Both the position numbers and the translations under genes were made by a program. Positions 1-11,800 of a stretch of 64,000 nucleotides of DNA are shown piece by piece (within the stretch, counting starts at the first letter, position 1; every line of letters begins with the position of its first letter). Origin of the DNA: Xiphias gladius (Eukaryota > Chordata > Actinopteri > Istiophoriformes > Xiphiidae); the NCBI RefSeq assembly GCF_016859285.1, contig NC_053400.1, forward strand, positions 17,550,046-17,614,045, given 5' to 3'. The notes beneath the pieces were generated by a model. That model saw only the letters and a list, made by a program, of their open reading frames with translations, was not told where the DNA came from and ran no database searches.

Positions 1-303
1 CATGCATACATACACACACATACACACACATGCATACATACACACATGCACACACATGCATGCATACACACAGGCATGCACACACACATACATACACATA
101 CACTCATACACATACACGCATATACACACACATACACACACACATATACACATATACACACACACACACGCATATACACACGTATATACATATACACACA
201 CCTATACATATACACATATATACACACCTATACACATACACAAACACACACCTATACACATACATACACATACACACATATACACACACATAAACATACA
301 CAT

Positions 304-344
<41 letters not shown>

Positions 345-345
345 C
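1..345. repeat. Compound (CA/TA)n microsatellite
   Basis: Dense CA/TA/CATA dinucleotide repeat with interruptions, ending in a pure CA tract at about 306-338. The long His/Thr/Tyr frames read from it are repeat artefacts. It touches the window edge, so its full length is unknown. Confidence 0.97.
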
Positions 346-1975
346 AAAGTGTTGAGGAAATTCAAATAATTGTTTGTTGGAAAATATACAGTCAAAATAA
401 AAAAGTCTTTAAAAAAAGAGTGTTTTTCAGCTACATAGCTCTATTTAAAAAGATGTCTGCCACTGTGATGTAACTACAGGAATACTACACAGAATCAAAA
501 TTTTTGTGAAAACTTGTGGAGATATGAAAATTAAAGATTATTCCTTCGGGTAAAAAAGTAAATTTGATTACAGTAAAACATTCAACAACTACTACTTAGA
601 GGAAAACATTTTACGAATTATCCTTAGGGTGTCTTGGATGTTCAGTACAAATTTCAACCCAATCCGGTGAAAAATAAGCAATTGATGAGGCTTAGAATAC
701 ACATACAAGGGATCACAAAAATAATGAAATTTAGCTCAGAAGGCCAAACTTCAAAAATTCACAACTAAAAAAGTATTTGAAGTAGAGCTGTAGGATTTTG
801 CAAGGTCCCATTAATTTAAGAGAAGTTTTCACATTAATTTTTTCAAGAAAATCCATTTTCCACTGGGAAATGTTGTGACTTCTGAGTTCACATGGAATAA
901 CCCCACAATTAAAAATAAAAGATCTCTTTTTGCCCAGCCTACTGGACTGACTAGCTATTTTGCTTCAGAGTAACATCCACTTCTTTGACAAAAACATCTC
1001 AAATAATCCACTTCTTCTGAATATTTAGTCTCAAACATCAAGTACTGTACAATTTCACAAATGCCCCACATAAGTACATAAGCAGAGGTAGACAATGGAA
1101 GCCACAGATAAGCCATAGATTCTGATGTCTGTGTAATGTAATGTGCTCAACTAAAGTAGACATTTTCCAAAGATTTTGTGTGACACACTCGGAAATCGTG
1201 GAAAGAATTAATGGTGACAAGGTCATATGCCTTCTTTAATATTTTTCTTTTGTCATCCCCTTAGGGTAACCATGAGTCTGCGGAGGAAATATTTAATCCG
1301 TCAAGGTTGTGTATTAAGATGTTTTCCCAGCTCTTCTAGCAGTTCAAATATTGTTATTGTGGTTTATCTGTGTGTTATTTAGTATTCGTTAAAACAGGAA
1401 ACCCAACCTTTACATTGTGTTCCTTCACTGATTTTGCACAGTAAGTTCAATGAAAATAGTCGACTCTCAGGACATCACACAGGAAATCAAAGCACCAAAA
1501 AGAAAATTTATGATTAAATCAATTGACACCATTTGGGGCAGGTCAGTGAATTATTCACAGACTCTGTGAGCGCATTTGTTAGAAACAATGAGTTTTATCT
1601 GTATGTAGAGCTTACAGCTATTAATCACATGATATCCCCACATGCACATCATGAGTTCTTTATTCATGTCCTTGCATGTTTTTCTGTTATTCGACAGCAC
1701 CAAGATTTGTCTGCAGATGACATCCCCACTGTTTGCTCTTCAACTCGATAAATCCATAAAACTAATTTATTTGTTTAATTTGGTTTATTCGAGGATTTTC
1801 AGTTATGATTTAGAGTGCATCATAGCACAGAGATGGCACTGGTGAAAGCTACAAATAATCTTCTAATTGCATCCAATTTGCATCATCAAAGGACTTGTCT
1901 CTTTCCTTGTTTGTTAAATCTCATGCATTTGACATCAGTGAACATTGCATAATTTTACAGAGAATCGAACATTCA
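346..1975. other. AT-rich non-coding stretch 3' of tcf25
   Basis: No exon, RNA gene or recognised repeat was found on either strand. The last coding exon of tcf25, expected downstream of the exon ending at 2864, was looked for here on the minus strand and not seen. Confidence 0.5.
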
Positions 1976-1976
<1 letters not shown>

Positions 1977-2044
<68 letters not shown>

Positions 2045-2045
2045 G
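1977..2045. repeat. (ATT)n trinucleotide microsatellite
   Basis: About 22 perfect ATT units followed by GTCATCATCATC. The following 2046-2480 has a repeat-like look but no family was recognised. Confidence 0.97.
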
Positions 2046-2562
2046 TCATCATCATCTACCTAACCTGTCGTGCAGTGACCACAGACCCTTTCCTCTGTTG
2101 GTAGCCGGGACTTCTTGTGTTTTCCAGTCTCAATGGATAGACTGTGGTCACGCAGTCTGTATTTGGTCAGGATCTTTCTCTGCTTTGTATCTTTGACAGT
2201 AAAGAGAGACTCTGCCAATTTATATTCACATTTTAGAGCCAGATAGCAATTAAGTTTGTTTTGAGTTTTGGTTTGATTCGTCCAATGTTGCAGATAGGCA
2301 TCTTTTGTTAATTCAATAATTTGGTTTACTCTGATTAGTGGTTGGAAATCAGTGCTGGTCTGAGGTCGAACAGTATTGGATGTTGTTTGATCAGTAAGTC
2401 TCAGTAACAGTTGACAGACAGGACTCTTAAGGGGTTTCAGTTTTGGGTGTGTAGCTAGTAGAATGTATTGGGGGCCTCAATTTGAGATGGAACCAAAACT
2501 TAAGTGTTCTTTTTTTAGTGTTTATGATCAATGGGTAATGGCATAATTCTCACATACTCCCT

Positions 2563-2785
2563 GGTCAAGGCAGATGGCTGCCCAAGGCCTGGTTCTGCTT
2601 GAGGTTTCTTCCCGGTAAAAAAAACAGTCTTTCCCTGCCACTGTTGCCATGTACTTGCTCATGGGGGAACGTTGGGTCTCTGTAAGCGATACTGTAAGTG
2701 AGTAAAGTCTTGGCCGGCTCTATATGAAAAGTGGCCTGAGATAACCTGTCATGAGTTGATGCTATATAAATAAAACTGACTTGAC
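2563..2785 (+). repeat. SINE-like / LINE-tail repeat, copy 1
   Basis: This resembles a second copy at 57791-57990. Both hold a shared block reading CTCTATATGAAAAGTG, then CTGAGATAACCT and GCTATATAA, and end in an A-rich tail with TGAAT- or TGACT-like units. This layout fits the 3' end of a short retroelement mobilised by target-primed reverse transcription. The exact family was not identified. It lies just 3' of tcf25 exon 17 on the opposite strand. Confidence 0.6.
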
Positions 2786-2863
2786 TCTTTTTGCTCCCTG
2801 CACTATACTACCTCTAATAGGTTCATTTTTCGAGACCTACCTGGCCTGATCCATGCAACTCAC

Positions 2864-5800
2864 CTGAAGGTTGAAATTTGGCAGCAAAGACCGGAAAAAC
2901 AGCGACAATGTACTCTCATTGGATGCACCAACATGCTGCCTATATACAGACACACAAATACACATCTCATTAAAGTGTAAAAGCAAATTGAGGATATAAA
3001 GCCAGTTGGATTGGTAACCACAATATTTGCACCTTCTTTGACTCTACTCTACTCTAGAATTTCATGTGCAGATGTATGGGTCCTCCATTACCTCTCTGGT
3101 CGGGTATATGATATCACTGATTCCAGTGGAGGTAGAGGGTCAAAACCCATCACAGGCTGAGTGGTCACCTCCTGAGGATATTAAAAAATGTGCAAGATTA
3201 GAGTCACTTCCTCAGGGGTGCATTAGTTCAGATACATGAATACTCCAGAGGTGATAAGCATTGTATTGATACGTTGCACTTCTTTAAAGCCAAATCCGGA
3301 ACAAAGCTATCAGGCAAAGTTTCACCAGCTTTGCAGTCCCAACCTCACTGGAGGCTTTATGAAAATCTTCTGTATTATTTTTCCCTGTATAATTTTCGAA
3401 TTAGAGACAAAAAAATCTGTGAAAATTGTGTGGTCCAGTCAATTCTCAATATATATAGAATATTTAGAATCTTTTAATATATCCTTTGACGAAACTAACC
3501 TACTGCTACAACTTTTAGTTTGCACTTGCACTATTTGCAGAATGATGGATGGCTTTGAGTTGTCTCAAACCAGACAAATCCCACAAGTTAATCACACTAC
3601 AAGAAATGTATGGCCTCTCTCTTTAATAGTAAAAAGGTGAGGTTGACCACAAAGCTGTTTGTCTAACTGCAGGTCTGGGATGGAGCACAGCAGGTATGTG
3701 TTACAGTTACGAAATACAGTAGCAACATTTTGTGTATGAAGCAATTACACTGAAGAAAAAAAAAAATGTATCTGTGAAAAAGTTCCTTTTCCCGTACTGG
3801 ATTGGACAGTTTAATTAACTGGTTGTTTTTAGGGATGCTCCTAACGACTCATTTCCCTCTCGGAAATCTAAATTTAGACTATTCGACTACTATAAAAGTA
3901 AGAAAACAGTCAGAAAAAAGTCAAAATTGCCAGGATGGGCTGCATTGCCTTATCAGGCCGAGCAGAATCACAGCGTCTGCAGGTAAACAATGTCATATTG
4001 GTATACCGATTGTGGCTAATGTTAGTAGTGTTAGCACCAGCAGCCTTCTCTCCTTGCAGGTAAACGTCCACATGCCTGAGCCGGTCGAGTGGTTATATGC
4101 CAGTTCATTCTGACACGGCCTAAATACAATCGTATTTTCATTGTCTACATCAAAACACTGCTAAATCACGCTGCTTTTACGAAGTGTCATCTGTGTCACT
4201 TTCTACATTGTTTGTTTACAACATCCAGGCATTAGGGGGGCAGACGGCTGCATAACATCTTAGAAGCAAGATTCAACTGGCATTGTAAATTTATACAATA
4301 TTAATAATTAAATTAACCGACTAGTATTTCTGGTGCTGACTAGTGAGTGTATCAATGTTTTATTGTTTAGTTGATTAATCATGCACATCCACTGTTGTGT
4401 GTTTGGAAATTATAAGAAAAAAGCCAAAGCCACATGTGGTAATAGTTATGGAGACTGAATCTTCAAGGTTGGCATCACTGACTTCTCAAATTTGATCCAC
4501 AGTTTTTGGGTAGCATGAAATCTGATTTGTAAATCATGAGGCATCAGAGCAAGCATCCATGAGAAGCCACATGTTTCTTGTAGTGAAATTATTAATTCAT
4601 TACTTTCCTCTAGCTCATTAGGATAATTGGAAAACCTTCCATAAGAAAATTAATAAGATTTTTTATTTATCTGAAGACTCACAATTAACACTGGAATCGT
4701 TAAAATCCGACTGATGCCGTTCACACATCCAGTCTTTATTGGTGAGTGGACTGAGGACACTGTGGAAACAGTGAAGTGTGTTAAAGTGTGGTTGCTGATC
4801 ATTTCTTACTAGCGGCAGACTTGAGGTGGCTTCCTTGATCTCAGAGAGGAGGACGTGGCGATGAATGTTTCTCGGTGCACTCTGGTACCTCTGCTTTCTC
4901 CTAGAACAGAGTGATGAAGGTGAAGGCTTTGGGAACAATTATCTCAATATTCAAGGCATTTGAAGTACAGTGATAAGACCCAGTTAAAGTCGCTAAAGCT
5001 TTTTCAAATGCACAATTTCTCAATATGTTAGCATGTTTGCTTCATTTACTATTTTTAGTTTGCTTTTCATTGGCATTAATGAATGTCTCTACTGCTGGGA
5101 AAACAAAGGTTGGCAGAAATGTGACTTATGGCTGCTGAGCTGGTCAGATCGTGCGATCTTACTTGTTTTGGCAATCCTCCACTAGATGGTCTTTGGCATC
5201 AACTCGATGCAGCACTTCCTTCACAGACTCTTCAAGCCAAAGCATCACTGCTGCCTCCCTCCACACATTGTAAGTCCTCCCAACATACAGAGCTGTCAGT
5301 TCAGCCAGGGCTGGGAGCTGTCTAGAGAAAGAGAGGGTAAAACGACTTTTTAAAAGGTAGGATTGAGGAGGTGGAGAAAACATAACAGAGAAGCAAAGTT
5401 GACACAAAAATAATTTATAGCAATAATATAATGTATTTGTTATAATTGAAGGCTATACAGTAGTGAATGAAAAATTAATTCCATGCTATATTAATATAAG
5501 TGTGTGGATTGCAATAAATGCGATAAATGCTGGATTATGCAATGCTTAAGAAAATAGACACAGCACACATTACCCTATCTGACTCTTTGGGCCAAAGAAA
5601 GCATGTGAGGTGACAGTGGCATCTGGCTGCACAGTGCACAGATCCAGTAGAGGCATCAAGACTGCAGAAAACAGATTTACAGCAATACAGGTAGGTGAAA
5701 ATACACTTTCACAACTTCCTTGGTGTTAATGGTAAGAAACCCCTACATTATAGAGATCAATTTAGTGAGCCATAAACAATGTGAAGAAATGACTGAAGGG

Positions 5801-8800
5801 TAATCATTCTACATATTCATATGCTGGTAAGTGGTTCCCTGTCTAACCTCCAGGGAACATGATGAGAGCGTTCTGTAGCATCTGGTCAGCTTTGCGTCTT
5901 TGTTTGTCACTCTCCTCAGGATCCATATCTTCCTGCTGACTGAGATGGTATTGGCAAAGTGCTGTGGAGAATGCAAAGTTTGGCAGCTGGGACAGATTTC
6001 TGTGCTCCTGAAATGCAAAAACAAACAATTTCTGTATCAGACTGAAAAGTTAACTTTGAAATTCAGTATAAAATCACATCTAAATACACATATATGCACA
6101 TGATGGCAATCTTTACCTCCCAGTCTTCATATAATTGGAGGAGAGACTGGTACTCTCTGGAACGCAGCATCAGGAAATCGATGAGCAGGAGCATGCAAAG
6201 TGGGTCAGAGTCTGTGTCCAAACTAATAAGAGTAGCAGACAAACCACAAGCAAATGATTACTACAGGCACTTGACCAAAAAAACAGGCAGACCAAATATC
6301 TGAATCCAAGCACAACTCAAGTCTCATCCCACACTCAGTGTGGAACATAAAAAACAAAAACTCTTAACCTTTCATAAACATTGCTTGATTCTTATAAGGC
6401 ACTGCTGTTCATAGTTGACATTCATTTTAAATTTTGATGTTTACACATTTGTGTGAAATAAATAACACATCAAAAACCACAAAGCATCAAAAAGGTCACT
6501 CTTCTGCTATTGGCTTTTAGTGTAAATTTTGAAGCTTAAGCCACTGATTGACGGAAGTAACCATATAGTGGCTTTTTTCCAAGTTGTCGGTCTCTTGTAC
6601 ACAAACTGCTACTGACAATGACATGAAATAAGTTAATATTGCTGGTTTCCTTGAATGCCCAGTACAATGTATTTAATCCTATCTGGGCATTGCATGATGA
6701 TACAGAATATAGTTTGTGTTCAAAAACCAAGGGAATAAAAATAAAATTATTCACTCTTCCCTCTAAAACAGTGGATTGACAGTGTTAATCATATCATACA
6801 GTATATATGTGAGACAGTTCTTTAAACAATGCTTTTTAAGATTCTGTTTTCAATCATTTTGCCATTTTAAGCAGTGATTCAATCACTGCTGGTTGGTGAG
6901 GGACAGCTGTCAGTTTTTATTCCCAAACTGCTGCCCTACAAAAGGACCAGACCATAGCTGTCATGAAGTCAGGAAGCCAGAGTTTGATGAAAATCCTAGA
7001 TAAGCATTGACCATTATATGGACAGGCTGTAAAGCTCAAGCTTTGGCAGACTGATGGAAGCAGTGTGTGGGATAACAGGCCTCTGAGTGTGTATAAAGCT
7101 TTATGTAATTGGTATCTGTACCAGCATGACATGGGAGGTATTATGTTGAGATATGAGATTTAAACACCTACACTGATTGTTTCTGGAATTTATTAGTACT
7201 GTAAATGTAAATTATTTTATCAATTAAATTATCATCATCACACACATTATCTTAGATTAGCCTGTATTTCACTGTCACTTTTAGACAGTATAATAAATGG
7301 GGAAAAACATTTGAATGCCTAAATTACAATTACCTCCTCGTGGTTGTATGCTTCTGCCAACCAGTCAAGTTGCAGTTTACATCCATGTCTGTCCAGACTC
7401 ATAAATTGTAATATACAGTCAGACCGAAAGTATTTGGACAGTTACACATTTTTTTGTTCTTCAGGTTCTCAGCTTCAGTAAATTTAATTTGAAATAAAAT
7501 AATGGATACTACATTAAATTGCCGAGTCTCAGCTTTAGTTTCAGTAGGTTTGCATCAGTACAGAAAGAACTTTGTGGGAGATATAGTCCTTTAAACAAAT
7601 TGCCCAAATTTCAGGGTTTCAAAAGTAATTGGACACTTTGCTACTAAATGTTTCTCGGTCAACTGTGTGTCGTTTCAACGTTAGTTCCTGCACAAAAAGA
7701 AAACTCACACGTGGCTCAAAGTTGACAGAGTTGAAAGTTGCAATTTAGATGTAGGTGGAGTCTCTTAATATGAGCAGTGAAGAAGTGACCATGCAAGTCA
7801 AGAAGGTAATTATGATGCTCATAAAAAGCAAAAATCTATCAGAGATATCAAAAGTAGTTAGTCTGCCAAAATCAGCAGTTGGGTACACTCTAAAAAAAGC
7901 AGGTGTGTACTGAAAAACTAGAAAATGACAACCTGGTAGACCGAGGAGCACAGATCTTGTGGAAGAGCAGAAAATCATTTGCACGGTGAAGAAAAACCCC
8001 TTTATGACTGCAGAGCAAGTCAAGAACACTCTCCAAGATGTAGGCGTATATGTTTCCTTGTCAATGATCAAGAGAAAGCTTCATGACCATAACTGCAGAG
8101 GATTCACCACAAGATGCAAACCCCTGGTAAACCTCAAAAACAGAAAGGCCAGGCTACAGTTCACAAAAACACACAAAAAGAAACCGGTAGAGTCCTGGAG
8201 TTCCCAAAGAGAGTCCCAAAGTTCTATGGACTGAAGAAACAAAAATCAGCCTCTATCAAAATGATGGAAAGAAGAAACTGTCTGAGAAAAAAGGAACAGC
8301 CCATGACTGAAAGCCACAACCGCATTTGTCAAACATGGTGGTGATTGTGTTATGGCTGAGGCATGTATGGCTGCCAATTGAACTGGTACACTGGCATTTA
8401 TGATTTCACTGCTGACAGGAGCAATAGGGTGAATGTAGAAGTATACAGGAGCATTCTGTGAGCTCAGATTCAGTCAACAGCATCACAACTCATTGGACGA
8501 CATTTCATCATTCAGCAGGACAACAAACTTAAACATACAGCGAGAGCAACCAAAGAGCTTTTCAGGGTGAAGCGGTGGAATATGCTTGACCAACTATGCT
8601 TAATAGTTGAGTTAACAGTCTCTGAAGAATATCTTCAGACTCTGAGGATTGCTCCCACTGGTTAATTTACTATTTTTGTTTAACTAGCAGGCCATGTGAT
8701 CCTATGTAATACTTTTTAATGTGATGTCAATGTGATTTTATGAACAGAGTACTGGTCAGTGATAATAGAGTAGATAAGTTAGTCATAAAGAGATCAGGGA

Positions 8801-11800
8801 CATATTGACTGTAACTGAGGTAAGAGCTATGTTATTGGTTTACCTTTAAATGGAGAAGCTTATGGGTTTTTCTGTATACATTACTTATAAAATTCTTACT
8901 GTTTCCCTTCAACTCTATAACTTTTCCTTTCCCAGAGCTCAAGCTTCTCCCTTTTTTACCTCAGGATCAGTTTGCAGTACTCCAAAGCCGTCCGTGGGCA
9001 TCCTCTCTTTTCCAGGAACATCATGTGCTTATAAAGAGCAAGATAAAATGCCCTGCAAACAGAAATTATTGAATAATTATATTCCTGAGTCCTTAAAACA
9101 GCATTTAGGTTATGAATGATAATTACGATCCAGCTGATGCCTCACAAAAGTGAGGAGTCTAACAAAAGCCAGAAAAGAGGAAAAAGGAGCAACCAACCTG
9201 TTTTCTGGTCTCAGATAATCAAGCCTGCTGGTACCTGAGGTAAGGCTGAATAAAGGGTGAAAAGCACACTCAAAGCTGTACAAGGCCCTTTCTTAAAAAA
9301 GAAAAAAAAAGCAAAGAAAGAAAGAAAGAAAGAAACATATGAGTAGTCATAGTTAAAAAATGAATTTCTTTCACTGAGAGAACAGTACACTGTGTAGCAT
9401 GTCTTTCTTCTCTGTCTTGTGTTAAAGTTAATAATAAATTAGACAGGAATGAAGACAAATGTCCTTTGTTAATGTATGCCTCTGGTCTTCTACATAAACT
9501 ATTTTAGCTGTCCAATCACAGAAAAGGCCTATGATAATAAACCCAGTATTGTGCTTTGCATGAGGCATGAACCTTGACTTTTTCCACAATGGCTGTTTTG
9601 TTGATTTACAGTTCACAAACACACTTTGACACTGAGTACTAAAATAACAACAATTATTTTGCCTAATAATGTGACAAAGAGTGGGAATCATCTGTGATTT
9701 GATTACAGTACTTTATGCATCTTAAACCAAACAACCAAAAAGCACCAAAACAAGCTATGAGATTGGCTCGAATTTTTGGATGTGCATGGTTATTATTTTA
9801 AATGGACTGATCACTGGGTTTCTTTAAAATTAAAAATGTACTTATTTCTATTTATTTTTCAGATTATTTCTCCATTATTTGCAAGCATGCCGCTTCCCAC
9901 TAAGCTATAGATAGTATATTTAATCAACATCTGAGAACTTTTATTAAAGAAAACTTGAGGAATTTGATTTGCTTGCCATTATGTTATTGCTTACCAACTA
10001 ACAAGAAAATATGTAAACAACAACATTATAAGTAACAGATTTGGTATGTGACTGATATTTTGTATGATGACGTGTAGTTCAATACATTTAACAGTGATAC
10101 AATTGAAATGCATTTATAATAGGAATACCAAATCATGCTGACTTTGTTGTAACATTAAAATGCTTAAAACTGGGCAAAGGGACAGATAGGGTCATGATGA
10201 AAAAACAGACTTGGACGAAAAAACTGCAGTCATGTTTTTTCATGTGTATGCCAAAATCTTGTGTCTATAAAAGCATAAAAGAAGGAGCATGTGTATTAAG
10301 CTGGCTACAATGGCAAAGCCAGACTTGCTACACTGAAGTTCAACAAATCTGATATTGATATTTATATACCAAGTAAGTCTCTTCTTGAGCCAGGAAAAAC
10401 TCAGCATTCAGCTCAAACCACTAATTTCTACGTTCAATATTTGGTCACTATCTTAAAGATAGAAATCTTCATCATAAACTTAATAAAACAAATAGTCTCT
10501 GTTTGCCTTCAAGCCACATACATTGATTGCACTTTAACCAGAGCCCCAGACTAACCTTTCCTCTGGTAGCATTGGTGCCACTAACTTTTTCAATTGGTTG
10601 CACCAGTGCATGTTTTGGTCGCACCCTTTTTTTGGTACAGCATGGTATTAATAAGTGACTTTGATTTCTGAGGAATAGTTGTCTTAATATTAATTTTCCT
10701 CCGTTGAGCGATTACTCTCATCTAACCTCTAAAAAGAAGTTACTGTTGTCATGCAACTTCAAAATTTCAAGCTTAACCTGGTAACAAGTTAAGAGTTGCC
10801 TGCAATGGATGGGCCACATTGCCCAAAATACACACACGGCATAACATTCCCCTCATACCAAACCATGGGTACTGCGTTAGCTATTATGGTAGAAAGTATT
10901 ACTCTGTCCTTTTCTATGGCTCAGTTGGTCTCTCCCTGCAGCCTGCACTCTCATTATCAGTTGTGTCTGAGTCGGGACCTCTCGTTGGCTCTCCCTCTCC
11001 ACCAGCCTCCTTCTCTCTCTCTCTCTGCATTTTGTTTTTTTAACATAATCAGCTATAGACCCCTTCATCTTTCGAGCAGCACAGTACCCTTGCCGGAGGG
11101 GCAACAACACAGTCTAATGATCGTCCTGTATCCGCACGAATGCGACCACGTGAAATTTTAACTCGCACACTCTCAAAAAATGGTCGCATATTCAACCATT
11201 TTGGATGCAGTCTGGACCCCTGTCTTGAACAGATTCTGGTAAAGTATAGTGAATCCCTGGGTATGATTCTAAAACCTGCTTATCAGTTTGGCTTCTGGCT
11301 CATTACTGGTACTGATATTACCCTAAACACATTTTCAGTCTTGTCTTTGGTTTAGAATTCATGTAATCTAAGGAAGGAGCCCTTGATCCTCACCAATGAG
11401 GTCCCTGGCCATCTCCTGATCCTCCTGTATGCGGCAGACATCAGAAAGCTGCAGCAAGGAGTCAATGTGGTAAGGGTTAAGTTGTAGCAGGGCCTGGAGG
11501 AAAAAAAAAAGGGACAATGGTCAAATTGACAGAGATGGACAAAGATACAAAGTCTGAATAAAGAAAATTCTTTCAACAGAAGAATGCTGATTACAATACA
11601 AGATATGGGTCAAAATTTAATAAAAATGCATCCACACTGATCATTTGGTGACACCTTCTCTGCAAGATCATAGATTTGATATTAGATTTTTTCCACACAT
11701 TTTCTGCGAGGCTGGTTTGTCAAAACATAGTTAAAACCCAATGAGGATATTTTAATTGCAGTTGTCTATTAAGCAGCGGGTGAATTTTTTTTTTTACCAC

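Noticed and set aside
3236-3640. 134-codon plus-strand open frame in a tcf25 intron
   Set aside because: No recognisable family and AT-rich codon use; no supporting splice or promoter context.
7334-7400. Minus-strand segment reading like an exon ([21 protein letters not shown])
   Set aside because: It has a GT after it but does not match TCF25. Exons 10 and 11 join in frame without it, and the area looks like repeat DNA beside the Tc1 fossil.
10796-11161. 121-codon plus-strand open frame
   Set aside because: Lies inside a non-autonomous repeat and is Ser/Leu/Pro low complexity from CT-rich DNA.
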